From Rossellomorea pakistanensis (GTDB lineage: Bacteria > Bacillota > Bacilli > Bacillales > Bacillaceae_B), in the NCBI RefSeq assembly GCF_016908495.1, contig NZ_JAFBDZ010000007.1:62001-126000 (forward strand): a stretch of DNA of 64,000 nucleotides. The letters run 5' to 3'. This document shows, piece by piece, positions 17,843 to 26,893 of this stretch. A program made the translations under genes and the position numbers. Numbering within the stretch: position 1 is the first letter of the stretch; each line of letters starts with the position of its first letter. The notes below the pieces were generated by a model. That model worked only from the letters and a program-made list of their open reading frames with translations. It ran no database searches and was not told where the DNA came from.

Positions 17843-19150
17843 TTAATTGAATTGCGGTAAAAACTGTTTATGTGCCTCTAGCAATTCATCTAAAAGAATC
17901 TTGGCTGTTTTTTCATTTGGCACTAAAGGATTCATTACCATCGCTTGATAGGCTTCAAAATAATCTCCTGTCAGTGCGGCTCTAATCACTAATTCCTCAA
18001 GAGCTTTCATTTGTTGAATCATTCCTTTTACTGAGAGAGGAATGGAACCAACCGCCAATGGCATAGGACCTTCTTTGGTGATCACAGCGTTTACTTCAAT
18101 AACTGAATCTACAGGTAAATCGGGAATCGCTCCTTTGTTGAATGTGTTAACCGTTTGGATATCGAGAGAATTATTGTAAATACTGACCATTAAACTACAG
18201 GCAGCATCACTGTAATAGGCACCTCCCCGTTTCTCTAATTCCTTTGGCTTTTCATTTAACGCTTCGTCTTGATATTGAATGAAAAGTTCTTTTTCAACTT
18301 TTCTAACAACCTCTGCTCTTGTTCCATTTTCTCTAAATGCCTTTAGATCTTTTTCTAACACCTCATCTGTCTGAAAGTAATATTGGTGATAAGGATTAGG
18401 TAGCATTTGTAATGATTGGATAAATTCTGCTGACCATCCAAGGGAAACAATATTTGCAGGTGAAAAATCAATTTCCTTCTTCATTAGTTTTTCAAGGACC
18501 TCTTGTGTTTTATCTACTCCTTTAATGAAAACACGCTTCCCAAACACAAAATGGTTCATTCCCAAAAACTCGATTTGTACTTCATTCGGATAACAATTCA
18601 TCATTTCTGCAACACTGTTTTTCATATTAAATGGAATATTACAGACTCCAATAACCTTGTCATGCTTACTGTTTTTCAGTAGTGCCTCTGTAACAATCCC
18701 CGCTGGATTTGTAAAATTTATCAGCCATGCGCTAGGACAAATATCATGGATGTCTTCACAGATGTCCATAAGTACTGGAATGGTTCTAAAAGCCTTAAAA
18801 ATGCCTCCAGGTCCATTTGTCTCTTGTCCGATTACCCCATGGCTTAACGGGATTCTTTCATCCTTTTCTCGAGCTGACAGTCCACCAACACGAATTTGTG
18901 CCGTAACAAAATCAGCACCAATTAGGGCTTCTCGTCTATCAAGAGTCCATTCTAACTTAATCGGGACAGATGCTTTCGCAATCATTCTTTGTGCTAATGC
19001 CCCTACTGTCTCAAGCTTGTCGTTTCCCTCTTCAATATCAACAAGGGTTATATTGGATACTGGGAAAGAGTCATACCTTTGAATGAATCCCTCGATTATC
19101 TCTGGTGTGTAACTAGATCCTCCCCCGATAATGACCACTTTTACAGACAT
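17843..19150 (-). CDS. GH4 6-phospho-beta-glucosidase (ChbF/CelF/LicH type)
   Basis: 435 residues of glycosyl hydrolase family 4, which uses NAD+ and a divalent metal in a redox-elimination mechanism. The N-terminal dinucleotide fold reads VVIIGGGSSYTPE. GVCNIPFN carries the metal-binding Cys and LGMNHFVFG the metal-binding His. It splits the 6-phosphorylated disaccharide delivered by the PTS. The ATG at 19150 has AAGGGAG eight bases upstream and is preferred over the start at 19168. First gene of the operon; paired operator-like repeats lie just upstream. Confidence 0.9.
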   Translation of the reverse strand: MSVKVVIIGGGSSYTPEIIEGFIQRYDSFPVSNITLVDIEEGNDKLETVGALAQRMIAKASVPIKLEWTLDRREALIGADFVTAQIRVGGLSAREKDERIPLSHGVIGQETNGPGGIFKAFRTIPVLMDICEDIHDICPSAWLINFTNPAGIVTEALLKNSKHDKVIGVCNIPFNMKNSVAEMMNCYPNEVQIEFLGMNHFVFGKRVFIKGVDKTQEVLEKLMKKEIDFSPANIVSLGWSAEFIQSLQMLPNPYHQYYFQTDEVLEKDLKAFRENGTRAEVVRKVEKELFIQYQDEALNEKPKELEKRGGAYYSDAACSLMVSIYNNSLDIQTVNTFNKGAIPDLPVDSVIEVNAVITKEGPMPLAVGSIPLSVKGMIQQMKALEELVIRAALTGDYFEAYQAMVMNPLVPNEKTAKILLDELLEAHKQFLPQFN

Positions 19151-19225
19151 TCTGTTATCTCCCTTCAAGTTGTAAGCGATTTCTTATTAAGAAATGTATC
19201 ATACAAATTTTCAGTTGTCTATATA

Positions 19226-19279
19226 TTGTAATAACAAATTATTGTATTTATGAACAAATAATCAAATTTGTTATTACAA
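19226..19279. promoter_or_regulatory. Inverted 13-bp repeats, likely GntR operators
   Basis: TTGTAATAACAAA at 19226-19238 and its exact reverse complement at 19267-19279, 28 bases apart, lie between the divergent GH4 and gntR genes. Each is itself nearly palindromic. A third palindrome, TGTTATAACA, lies near 19328. Binding by the divergent GntR/HutC protein is inferred from position. Confidence 0.6.
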
Positions 19280-19370
19280 ATTTTTATTTATGTTAATATA
19301 AAATCAATAGTGAAAAAATTCCCTTTATGTTATAACAAGTATAAGGAAACAAGTGGAAGGGAGAAGGATG

Positions 19371-20096
19371 ATGAAGGACACACATGAAGGCAAAGCCTTA
19401 CATTCTCATATAAAAGAAGAAATTATCCAGTTAATCAAGAATGGGGAATATAAGCCCAATATGCAGCTCCCAACAGAAGCAGAGTTTTGTAAAAAGTTTC
19501 GTGTAAGTAGAACGACGGTACGTACAGCGCTGCAACAGCTTACTCTTGAAGGGTATGTCTATCGAAAACAAGGGCGCGGGACATTTATTGCTGAAAACAA
19601 AGTTAGTCAAACCTTAACGTCAACAATTGATAACTATAATGAACAGCTTAAAACCCAAGGAAAAAAACCTAAGATTAAAGTATTAAATCTGGATGTCATT
19701 CCAGCCGAATCAACCATCGAAAAAGCTTTACACTTAAAAACTGGGGACCCCGTTAACAAATTGGAACGAATCCGCTACTCTGACGATGTTCCACTGCAAT
19801 ATGAAATTGCTTATTTACCTTGGTTTAAGACCCCTGGATTAAATAAAGAGGAGTGCGAAAAATCTCTCTACAAATTCTTAGAGACACAATTTAACTTGAA
19901 AATAAAACGAACAGTTGAAACGATTGAGTTATTGATTGCAGATGAAACAGTTTCAGAAAAAATTAGAGTTAAAGTTGGCACACCTTGTTTTAAAATTGAA
20001 ACGACAGCCTATTTAGAAGATGGGACAATTATTGAATTCTCGAAAGCTATTTTCAGAGGAGACAAGGCCAGCTTCCTTGTTGAAAGAACCTATTAA
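19371..20096 (+). CDS. GntR/HutC-family regulator of the disaccharide cluster
   Basis: About 241 residues. An N-terminal winged helix-turn-helix (about 8-75, with PTEAEFCKKFRVSRTTVRTA) is joined to a UTRA ligand-binding domain (about 95-240). Such proteins usually repress and let go when a phosphorylated sugar binds UTRA. It is divergent from the GH4-PTS operon and co-transcribed with chbG 16 bases downstream, so it most likely controls both. Two adjacent ATGs (19368, 19371) are possible; spacing from GGGAG favours the second. Confidence 0.85.
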   Translation: MKDTHEGKALHSHIKEEIIQLIKNGEYKPNMQLPTEAEFCKKFRVSRTTVRTALQQLTLEGYVYRKQGRGTFIAENKVSQTLTSTIDNYNEQLKTQGKKPKIKVLNLDVIPAESTIEKALHLKTGDPVNKLERIRYSDDVPLQYEIAYLPWFKTPGLNKEECEKSLYKFLETQFNLKIKRTVETIELLIADETVSEKIRVKVGTPCFKIETTAYLEDGTIIEFSKAIFRGDKASFLVERTY

Positions 20097-20112
20097 TGGA
20101 GGGGGATCTAAT

Positions 20113-20799
20113 GTGGGAAAAATCATTGTAAATGCAGATGACTTCGGCTTATGTAATGGGGTGAATTATGGAATCGTGGATTCGCACCAATATGGAATTG
20201 TTAACTCTACAACCATGCTCGTCAATATGCCTGGAACAAGGCATGCCGTAGAATTAGCAAAACAGTATCCTTCTTTAAATTTAGGGATCCACCTAACACT
20301 CACATGTGGGAAACCGGTTCATAACGAAGTGCCATCTCTTATAAATAAAGACGGGTATTTCCGTTTAACAAGCCGATTCCGTGATGACTTATCAATTAAT
20401 CTTAAAGAAGTAGAATTAGAATGGGATGCTCAAATTCAAAAATTCCTATTATTTAATCTACCATTATCTCATATTGATAGTCACCACCACATTCACGGGT
20501 GGGAACTCCTTGCACCAGTCATTCAAAAATTATCAAAGAAATATAATCTCCCTGTAAGAAATGTCTATGATCAAAAGATTTCGGATCTCTCATATTTTAC
20601 AGAAAAGTTTACTATGGACTTTTATGGAGAGAAGGTTTCAAAAGAGTTTTTCTCGGAATTATGGAGGAATATTGGAGAGGAAGAAACGATTGAAGTAATG
20701 TGTCATCCCGCTTACATAGACTCCTACTTAAAGAATTATTCTTCCTATTGTGAAGAAAGATTGGTAGAGCTGGATGTTCTTACTTCTGTTACGATTTAA
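20113..20799 (+). CDS. chbG: ChbG/YdjC carbohydrate deacetylase
   Basis: 228 residues of the YdjC/ChbG family, which removes an acetyl group from chitobiose-6-phosphate and chitotriose-6-phosphate so that the phospho-glycosidase can cut them. The metal site is visible: NADDFG at the N-terminus and SHHHIHG near 122. The start is a GTG at 20113 with GGAGGGGG seven bases upstream; reading further back would run into gntR. Its presence beside a Lac-family PTS and a GH4 enzyme is the main reason to call this a chitobiose cluster. Confidence 0.85.
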   Translation: MGKIIVNADDFGLCNGVNYGIVDSHQYGIVNSTTMLVNMPGTRHAVELAKQYPSLNLGIHLTLTCGKPVHNEVPSLINKDGYFRLTSRFRDDLSINLKEVELEWDAQIQKFLLFNLPLSHIDSHHHIHGWELLAPVIQKLSKKYNLPVRNVYDQKISDLSYFTEKFTMDFYGEKVSKEFFSELWRNIGEEETIEVMCHPAYIDSYLKNYSSYCEERLVELDVLTSVTI

Positions 20800-21121
20800 G
20801 TTGGGTGTTTTATAGGAATCTGGTGCAAAAGCTCGAGTGTGAATACAGGAAGAACAAAAGTCTATTCCAGATGTAATGAAAGCGATTTTCCCCAAGCTCG
20901 CAACTTTTCATTACAGTCGAAGAAGCATAAGCAGTTGATTTCTTAATCAAAACCGGCTAGTTTAAACTCGAAGCTTCAATGGCCAGATCCAAATGTATGT
21001 TATGGGCACTTCACCAAAAGCATCCATCAACTTAGTGAATGTTTTATCGAGATTCATATGTGATGTTATGGCTGTTTATACTGGTAGAAACAAAGAATAT
21101 TAATCCTGATATCAGGTTGTA

Positions 21122-21325
21122 GAGGACGTTATTTTTGCTTTTCTGGATTTTCACGACCTCATACGGCTCCTTTGAGGACGTCATTTTCGCTTTTCTGGAT
21201 TTTCATGACCTCATTCGGTTCCTTTGAGGGTGTCATTTTCGCTTTTCTGGATTTTCACGACCTCATACGGCTCCTTTGAGGGTGTCATTTTCGCTTTCCC
21301 ATTACCCTTATCGACAATCTCCCTT
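21122..21325 (+). repeat. Three and a half 52-bp tandem repeats (array E5)
   Basis: Units start with GAGGACG or GAGGGTG at 21122, 21174, 21226 and 21278, exactly 52 bases apart and over 85 percent alike; the fourth is cut after GCTTTCCC. The core word is CGTCATTTTCGCTTTTCTGG. CGACAATCTCCC at about 21311 resembles the second half of the tail of the 21-bp arrays. The surrounding 20800-21557 gap has no gene I can support. Confidence 0.8.
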
Positions 21326-21507
21326 ATCTCATTTCCAAGAACAAAAATTTGAAACTTCCAGTTAGATCACGACTTGTATTAGGAGAGCTGGAAGGCTTGG
21401 GAGCCTTCCCCCCTCATTCCTGACTTGGATTTGAATTCTGGAGAAGGACTGAATTAAAACAAGTTCATTTGATCGTTATCGACCCCTATGTATTTTATAT
21501 TGTCCTA

Positions 21508-21555
21508 TAAAATAAAAAAATGCCCTTGAACTCATATTGAATTCAGGACATTTTA
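21508..21555 (-). terminator. Terminator of the YibQ-family gene
   Basis: On the minus strand AAAATGTCCTGAATTC pairs imperfectly with GAGTTCAAGGGCATTTT and is followed by a T run. Confidence 0.6.
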
Positions 21556-21557
21556 TC

Positions 21558-22331
21558 TCAAGGCATGCTTTTATCAATATATTTATATTCATTAATTAGC
21601 CCAGACAATGGGACCAGTTCCGCTTTCTGTTGGTAAAGTGGGATAAATTCCTTCAGCATGGATACAACCTTTGTACCTGTAACTCCGACATGACCAATCG
21701 CAATGGACTGGTCATCCCTATCTATTTCTTCGGAAAGCTTTTTAGCTTGTTGTAAAATATGCTGCAATGTGTAAACATCATCAAAAAATAACTTATTCTC
21801 TAATAAGGGGACGCCTAATTCTTCCGCCAGCTTAGGTATAACGGTTTTTCCTGTTGTTTTACTATCCAGATAATATAGTCCGTTTTCCTTACACACTTCT
21901 AGAACGATTCTCATTACTCGTTCATCTGCTGTAGCTTTCGAACCCATATGATGATTCATTCCTACGGCATACGGCACTGACTTAATAGCATCCTCTACCC
22001 TTTTTCTAATTTCCTTATCACTCAAATCGGTGGTGATCGCTCCTGGTCCAAGCCAGCTTTTCTTTCCTTTAATAGGCTCCATAGGCATATGAACGATGAC
22101 TTCATGCCCATTTTCAAACGCGTGACTGGCGTCCTGTGTCGAGGTTGATAAAAACGGCATGATCGCCACTGTTAAAGGAACATCGAGGGCTAACAATTCA
22201 TTCGTACCTTTCATATTATTCCCTAAATCATCAATCACAATGGCAAGCTCTTTTTTTGGAATCACTGTTTGCGCATTGGCAATAGCATTAAACAGAATGA
22301 AAAAAGAAAATACAAGTGAAAGAACTCTCAT
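21558..22331 (-). CDS. Divergent polysaccharide deacetylase, YibQ family
   Basis: 257 residues with an N-terminal signal peptide (about 1-20, ending ANA). The domain is that of YibQ: AIVIDDLGNN near 31 with the paired Asp, HMPMEP near 81, GMNHHMGS near 124 with the metal-site histidines, and DSKTTG. The family has a polysaccharide deacetylase fold but its substrate is not established. It probably acts outside the membrane. Monocistronic, with a terminator just downstream. Confidence 0.8.
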   Translation of the reverse strand: MRVLSLVFSFFILFNAIANAQTVIPKKELAIVIDDLGNNMKGTNELLALDVPLTVAIMPFLSTSTQDASHAFENGHEVIVHMPMEPIKGKKSWLGPGAITTDLSDKEIRKRVEDAIKSVPYAVGMNHHMGSKATADERVMRIVLEVCKENGLYYLDSKTTGKTVIPKLAEELGVPLLENKLFFDDVYTLQHILQQAKKLSEEIDRDDQSIAIGHVGVTGTKVVSMLKEFIPLYQQKAELVPLSGLINEYKYIDKSMP

Positions 22332-22527
22332 AATGGGACCCCTTTTTTTCTTATATATTGCCCAAATGAGAGGGAAAAAATTTATAGGTTGTATACATTT
22401 ATTAAAACCATTTTTTGATGTGTTAGTCTTTTTATCGAAAACTTTTTCTGGAATTTGTTCTTACCTTTTACACTATTACTTCGGCTTCTTCTGATCACCT
22501 TCAAGGTAGTTATCGATTTCTTGGCAC

Positions 22528-22556
22528 AAAAAAAGGTTGTCACTTAAGGACAACCA
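22528..22556 (-). terminator. Terminator of ypuA
   Basis: GGTTGTCCTTAAGTGACAACC followed by seven T on the minus strand. Confidence 0.85.
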
Positions 22557-22562
22557 TTACTT

Positions 22563-23477
22563 TTATTTAAACAAATTGGCAATCGATTCAAACAAATCTT
22601 TAAAGAAATCAAGGATAGATTGGATAAATCCTTTGCTATCTTCACTAACCGAATCAAGCTTATCTTGGAGTGTGGAGGTAATGTCTTCAAGCTGCTTCTT
22701 AACATTATCAAAGTTAATATCAAGATCCTTCATTTTGTTAAAAAGATCAATAAGCAACTGGCGGTCTTCAGGACTAAGCTCAATCTTAAGGTCCTTAAGC
22801 TTTTCCTCGACAATTTGTTCTACTTCTTCTTTTGTTGCTGGATTCTGTTCAGCAATTTCTTTTTTGATTTCAGTAAGGAGTTCACTGACCTTTTCTTGGT
22901 TCATCCCTTCTTTATCGGCAAGCTTTGTGGCTAGATTTAATTCATCATTGGCCACCTCCATACGGACAGTATCAAGCTTTTCTCCACTTACTTCGTATGC
23001 CTTGTAAATCCCGACAAGTGCGGAATGACCACTTACTTTAATAGGTGATGCCACTTCCACAACAGCATCCTCCACTCCAGCGGTCAATAGCGCATTAGCA
23101 TACATTTCATCTGTTACCTGGGTGATGTTTCCAGGAGTCGCCCTTTCAATGACAAGGCCTTCGCCTTTTTCTTTACGCGTGATTTTCGCAGAAGAAAACA
23201 TTCTAGCATTCCGGTCTTCTCCCTCAATATACTTCACTAAATCTTCACCAGTCGCTGTAATTTCCTCTACTTGGCTTGAGTCTGTTACACCTAAAGCTTC
23301 TTTCACTTCTTGCTTCTGGGAATCTGATAAAGATTCACCGTAAACCACAATGGGTAATCCAAACTTTTCATTAATCCCTTCATCTGTTTTATCATTATCT
23401 GCTGCAAATGCCTGATTGGCCGATACACCGACTAATAAGGCAATCATAAGTAAAATTTTATTAAAACGCTTCAACAT
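22563..23477 (-). CDS. ypuA: DUF1002 protein YpuA
   Basis: 304 residues with a signal peptide (1-25, cleaved after AFA) and the DUF1002 domain of Bacillus YpuA (290 residues in B. subtilis). The middle of the protein is mixed alpha/beta. Residues from about 190 are strongly charged and predicted coiled, with LKDLKIELSPEDRQLLIDLF, and end in an amphipathic phenylalanine-rich helix (FIQSILDFFKDLF). The protein is exported or surface-associated. Function is not known; links to cell-envelope stress have been suggested for relatives. Confidence 0.85.
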   Translation of the reverse strand: MLKRFNKILLMIALLVGVSANQAFAADNDKTDEGINEKFGLPIVVYGESLSDSQKQEVKEALGVTDSSQVEEITATGEDLVKYIEGEDRNARMFSSAKITRKEKGEGLVIERATPGNITQVTDEMYANALLTAGVEDAVVEVASPIKVSGHSALVGIYKAYEVSGEKLDTVRMEVANDELNLATKLADKEGMNQEKVSELLTEIKKEIAEQNPATKEEVEQIVEEKLKDLKIELSPEDRQLLIDLFNKMKDLDINFDNVKKQLEDITSTLQDKLDSVSEDSKGFIQSILDFFKDLFESIANLFK

Positions 23478-23636
23478 TCGAATCGTTCTCCTTTTTATAC
23501 AAGTTTATGATCTCTACTATACCACATGATTTTGAAACGAACTTAGCCTTACACTCCACCTCCTCCTATAAGACGTATAGAAACGAGATGAGGTTTCATT
23601 TTTTGCGCAAAAATAAAACACCCGATTGGGTGCCCA

Positions 23637-24092
23637 TTACTGATTAAGTTTAAAAGGTGCTGATTGAATTCGTTTCACTTTGTCCTTTGAATAAATCGCT
23701 ACTCTCATTTTATCTGAACCTTGAAAAACCCTTTCAGGATTCAACATTTCAACAGTAAGATTTCCTTTGTCATCCGGTTGGAAGGTCGTTTCTCCTATGA
23801 TTTCACCTTTGTGAATGGTAACATTTTCCCGAGGACCGAAGCTGACTCCTCCACCTTCATCACCTGTTATCGTAATGGAATATGTGGAGTTTGGATCTAA
23901 ATTCTCTGCCATTACTGATATAGAAACCGCATTTGAACTTTTGAAGGAAAGCCGGATTGCTCCATGCCCTTCACTCAAACGCAGCTCCGTTGTTTTTTGA
24001 AGGATAGTGATTTCTTCTGTTTTACCTTCTGATTCTGCTGAATGGCTACAAGCAGCTAGTAACAGAACAGCTAGAATCCCTAGCCTTTTCAA
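23637..24092 (-). CDS. Small putative lipoprotein
   Basis: About 151 residues. The N-terminus is a lipoprotein signal (LGILAVLLLAAC), giving a lipid-anchored cysteine followed by a Ser/Glu-rich linker. The rest is predicted beta-rich and has a Gly-rich turn (TGDEGGGVSFG), suggesting an Ig-like or superoxide-dismutase-like sandwich, but I do not recognise a family. The TTG at 24092 lies 4 bases after the stop of the upstream VOC gene and follows GGGGTAAGG, so the two are an operon. A start at 24119 is also open. Confidence 0.6.
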   Translation of the reverse strand: MKRLGILAVLLLAACSHSAESEGKTEEITILQKTTELRLSEGHGAIRLSFKSSNAVSISVMAENLDPNSTYSITITGDEGGGVSFGPRENVTIHKGEIIGETTFQPDDKGNLTVEMLNPERVFQGSDKMRVAIYSKDKVKRIQSAPFKLNQ

Positions 24093-24096
24093 AACC

Positions 24097-24528
24097 TTAC
24101 CCCTGAACAATATCAGCAAATCTTTCTTTAAAAGCTGGACTTAATTCGCTCCAGACATCAAACGCGTTATCGTCAGGATCATAAAACACAAAATTTCGTC
24201 CAGGATGACCCCGATCTTCAATTTCACCTACCTTAACCCCTTTATCAGCCAGCTCTTGGTGTAAATCCATCAATTCTTTTTCGCCGTCTACTTCAAAGCT
24301 CATGGAAAACCTTGAATTGCCATCACAATCTATAAAGTTTGCACATTGTCCTTCCTTTGCTTTCACAAGGAAAAAACTTTGATTAGCCATATTAATGATG
24401 GCCATTTTTCCACTTTCGTCAAGGTAACTTGGGATCGCCCCAAGTTGATTTGAATACCATTTGACAGATTTCACCACATCGGAAACAGGAATATATGATG
24501 TGCCCACTCGCAATAAACGTTCACTCAT
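24097..24528 (-). CDS. VOC/glyoxalase-like protein
   Basis: 143 residues of the vicinal-oxygen-chelate fold with two beta-alpha-beta-beta-beta modules: GTSYIPVSDVVKSVKWY at the start and RNFVFYDPDDNAFDVWSE near the end. Members include glyoxalase I, dioxygenases and antibiotic-resistance proteins. The metal ligands cannot be placed firmly, so no reaction is proposed. It has a good ribosome site and leads a two-gene operon with the lipoprotein. Confidence 0.8.
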   Translation of the reverse strand: MSERLLRVGTSYIPVSDVVKSVKWYSNQLGAIPSYLDESGKMAIINMANQSFFLVKAKEGQCANFIDCDGNSRFSMSFEVDGEKELMDLHQELADKGVKVGEIEDRGHPGRNFVFYDPDDNAFDVWSELSPAFKERFADIVQG

Positions 24529-24727
24529 TTAGTCCACCCCATCCTTTCATTAATATTACCTATTCAACAACAGAACGGATATTCCTCTAATATTTTTATT
24601 GAAAAAATGATGGCAAATTGCCAGGAAATGATCCAAAGTTAACATAAATCATCTTGTATCATAATTAAAAGTGAGCAGTGTCATACTAAGTAGGAAATTC
24701 AACAATGATTCATTAGGGAAGGATTCT

Positions 24728-25432
24728 ATGGATTTTTTTAGTGGTCAGGAAACTCTCACCGTTGTTCAGTGGGCTTTGAGAGCTGTAGTTGGATTTTTCT
24801 TTTTGCTATTTGCTGCAAAAATTATGGGGAAACGATCGATTTCTCAACTAAGGCTGCTCGATTTTGTCATGGCATTATTACTTGGAAATATTATTGCTCA
24901 CCCCCTATCAGATGAAGGATTAGGATTAAAAGGATCGATGACGACCATGACGGTACTCGTTCTTTTATACTCTGCAGGTGTTTACATCAGCTTAAAATGG
25001 CCTGTCATAAGACGATTTCTCGACCCCTCTCCAGTTCCTTTAATTCGTAATGGCGAGATTCTCTATACAAATTTATCGAAGGCAAGAATTACTCTTGATG
25101 ATCTATTAGCAGAGTTACGAAAAGAAAAAATAGAAGATGTCCAAAAAGTAGCCCTTTCTTTATGGGAAGCAGATGGATCTCTTACCACCTTTCTTCATCC
25201 TCAGCATCAAACCGTCACGGCTAAAGATATCAATCTAACACCGCAGCCATTTTCTTTCCCGATGACGGTTATTAAAGATGGAAAAATCGTCAAAAAAGAT
25301 TTAGTCAATTTAGGAAAGGATGAACAGTGGTTAAAAAACGCTCTGCAACTGAATTATCAGAAAAGCGTAAATGATATTTTGTTAGCTACTTTGGATCACA
25401 GTGGAAAGTTAAAGATTTTTTTATACAAATAA
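24728..25432 (+). CDS. DUF421 membrane protein (YetF family)
   Basis: 234 residues: three N-terminal membrane helices, with GKRSISQLRLLDFVMALLLG after the first (a family signature), then a soluble DUF421 domain with PVPLIRNGEI and LLAELRKEKI. Bacillus has several YetF/YdfR/YrbG paralogues of this kind; some affect spore or membrane traits but the reaction is unknown. The ATG at 24728 has GGGAAGG five bases upstream, so the longer frame from 24671 is not used. A clear terminator follows. Confidence 0.85.
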   Translation: MDFFSGQETLTVVQWALRAVVGFFFLLFAAKIMGKRSISQLRLLDFVMALLLGNIIAHPLSDEGLGLKGSMTTMTVLVLLYSAGVYISLKWPVIRRFLDPSPVPLIRNGEILYTNLSKARITLDDLLAELRKEKIEDVQKVALSLWEADGSLTTFLHPQHQTVTAKDINLTPQPFSFPMTVIKDGKIVKKDLVNLGKDEQWLKNALQLNYQKSVNDILLATLDHSGKLKIFLYK

Positions 25433-25435
25433 ATA

Positions 25436-25468
25436 GACAGAATCTATTTTGGATTCTGTCCTTTTTTA
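25436..25468 (+). terminator. Terminator of the DUF421 gene
   Basis: GACAGAATC and GGATTCTGTC pair around TATTTT, followed by CTTTTTT. Confidence 0.85.
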
Positions 25469-25624
25469 AAAGGTTAGTACAGGAACGTTGCTTTCCTCTT
25501 GTTTTTAATTGGAATTGAGATTTTTGAAATAAAGTCGAACTAACTCGTTTGCTTTTCTAGTGAAAATCTTAAATCATCTTTGTTTTCGAGTAAATTTTGA
25601 GCTTTGAGTTTAGGTTTAATCGCC

Positions 25625-25767
25625 CTTTTTTCAACTTTAAGGCTTTTATTTTCAACTTATACTGTTTTATTTTCAACTTTTAGCATTCTATTTTCAACTA
25701 TCCCTATTTTATTCTCAACTTTCGGCTTTTATCGATTTCTCGACATCAAACGACAATTTCCCCCACC
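25625..25767 (+). repeat. 21-bp tandem array E6 with conserved tail
   Basis: TTTTCAAC (last copy TTCTCAAC) starts at 25628, 25649, 25670, 25691 and 25712, exactly 21 bases apart. The tail starts at 25730 with TATCGATTTCTCGACA and goes on with CGACAATTTCCCCC. It ends 17 bases from the stop codon of the minus-strand oxidoreductase at 25784. This is the clearest copy of the family. A 93-codon open frame across it on the plus strand is judged non-coding. Confidence 0.85.
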
Positions 25768-25783
25768 TTCATCACCTGCAAAG

Positions 25784-26770
25784 TTATTCCAACCCATCAC
25801 TCGGAAAAACAACGCCAATCTGCTTCCGAATCTCATCGATGATTTCCATCGTGGTAATCGAGTTTTCAATCGAATTCGTTTCTGACTCCGTTTCTCCTTC
25901 TTGTGCAAGTCGAATAAATTCTTCTGCTTCATAAAACATGGTTTTAGCTTTTTGAGGCTGCGAAAGCTCCTCTTTTTCACCATTTCTATAGAAGATCTCT
26001 ACTTTTTCTGGAGTATGAATTTTATCAATAACAAGATTTCCATCTTCACCTTGTATTTCAGCAGGGAGATTAGAGTTCGTGATTTTAGAGTACATGACCA
26101 CTGCATCCATATCCTTATACTTCAACACGACACTTCCTTCTCCATCTACACCTGATTCGAGAAGCACTCCTGTTGCCTTAACACTTTCTGGTTTTCCAAA
26201 TAGGACAACTAGGGGATAGATACAGTAAACACCAATATCCATGATCGACCCATTTGAAAATTGCGGGTTAAAGGCATTTAGCACGGTTCCTTCTTTATAC
26301 GCGTCATAGCGTGAAGAATATTGACAATAACTTGCAAAATATCTGCGGATTTTCCCTAATTTATGTAGATTCTCTTCCACCACTTTAAAATTTGGAAGCA
26401 AAGTAGATTTTAAAGCTTCCATTAAAAGCACATTATTTTCTTTGGCAACTCCAAACATTTTCGAGGCTTCTTTTGCATTGGAAGCAACCGGTTTTTCACA
26501 AAGTACATGCTTTTTATTTTTCAAAAATAGGCTGGCATGCTCTGCATGGAAAGCGTTTGGACTAGCGATATAAACTGCCTCAATATCATTACTAGCCGCC
26601 ATAGCCTCTAGATTAGTAAAAGTTGTCTCTACACCATATTTACCTGCAAACTCTTCTGCTTTTTCTTTCGTTCTAGAATAAACAGCCGTAAGCTCAAACC
26701 CATTTACTTCTTGGGCTGCTTCTATAAATGCATCGGTTATCCAATTTGTTCCGATGATCCCAAATTTCAT
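25784..26770 (-). CDS. Gfo/Idh/MocA-family oxidoreductase
   Basis: 328 residues. The N-terminal Rossmann fold begins GIIGTNWITDAF, and CEKPVASNAKEA near 92 is the family's conserved EKP with the catalytic-site Lys. GSIMDIGVYCIYPLV near 174 is the conserved region of the C-terminal domain. It is a NAD(P)-dependent dehydrogenase acting on a sugar, inositol or similar polyol; the neighbours do not indicate which. Monocistronic. Confidence 0.85.
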   Translation of the reverse strand: MKFGIIGTNWITDAFIEAAQEVNGFELTAVYSRTKEKAEEFAGKYGVETTFTNLEAMAASNDIEAVYIASPNAFHAEHASLFLKNKKHVLCEKPVASNAKEASKMFGVAKENNVLLMEALKSTLLPNFKVVEENLHKLGKIRRYFASYCQYSSRYDAYKEGTVLNAFNPQFSNGSIMDIGVYCIYPLVVLFGKPESVKATGVLLESGVDGEGSVVLKYKDMDAVVMYSKITNSNLPAEIQGEDGNLVIDKIHTPEKVEIFYRNGEKEELSQPQKAKTMFYEAEEFIRLAQEGETESETNSIENSITTMEIIDEIRKQIGVVFPSDGLE

Positions 26771-26893
26771 TGTGGATGATCCCCTTTCATTAACTTTTTA
26801 TCCCCTTATCATAATTCATGATGAGGGTGGAAGCAAAGGATTTAAGTGATATAGGGGCTCTGGACTATTATGGCCAGCCCCTCAGTCTACCTG

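Noticed and set aside
18657..19082. 141-codon plus-strand frame inside the GH4 gene
   Set aside because: It is an antisense shadow; the GH4 motifs are on the minus strand.
25604..25885. 93-codon plus-strand frame with a repeated LFST heptad pattern
   Set aside because: It is the translation of the 21-bp array E6 (21 bases give seven codons) and runs antisense into the oxidoreductase gene. No ribosome site; the frame is not kept in other arrays.
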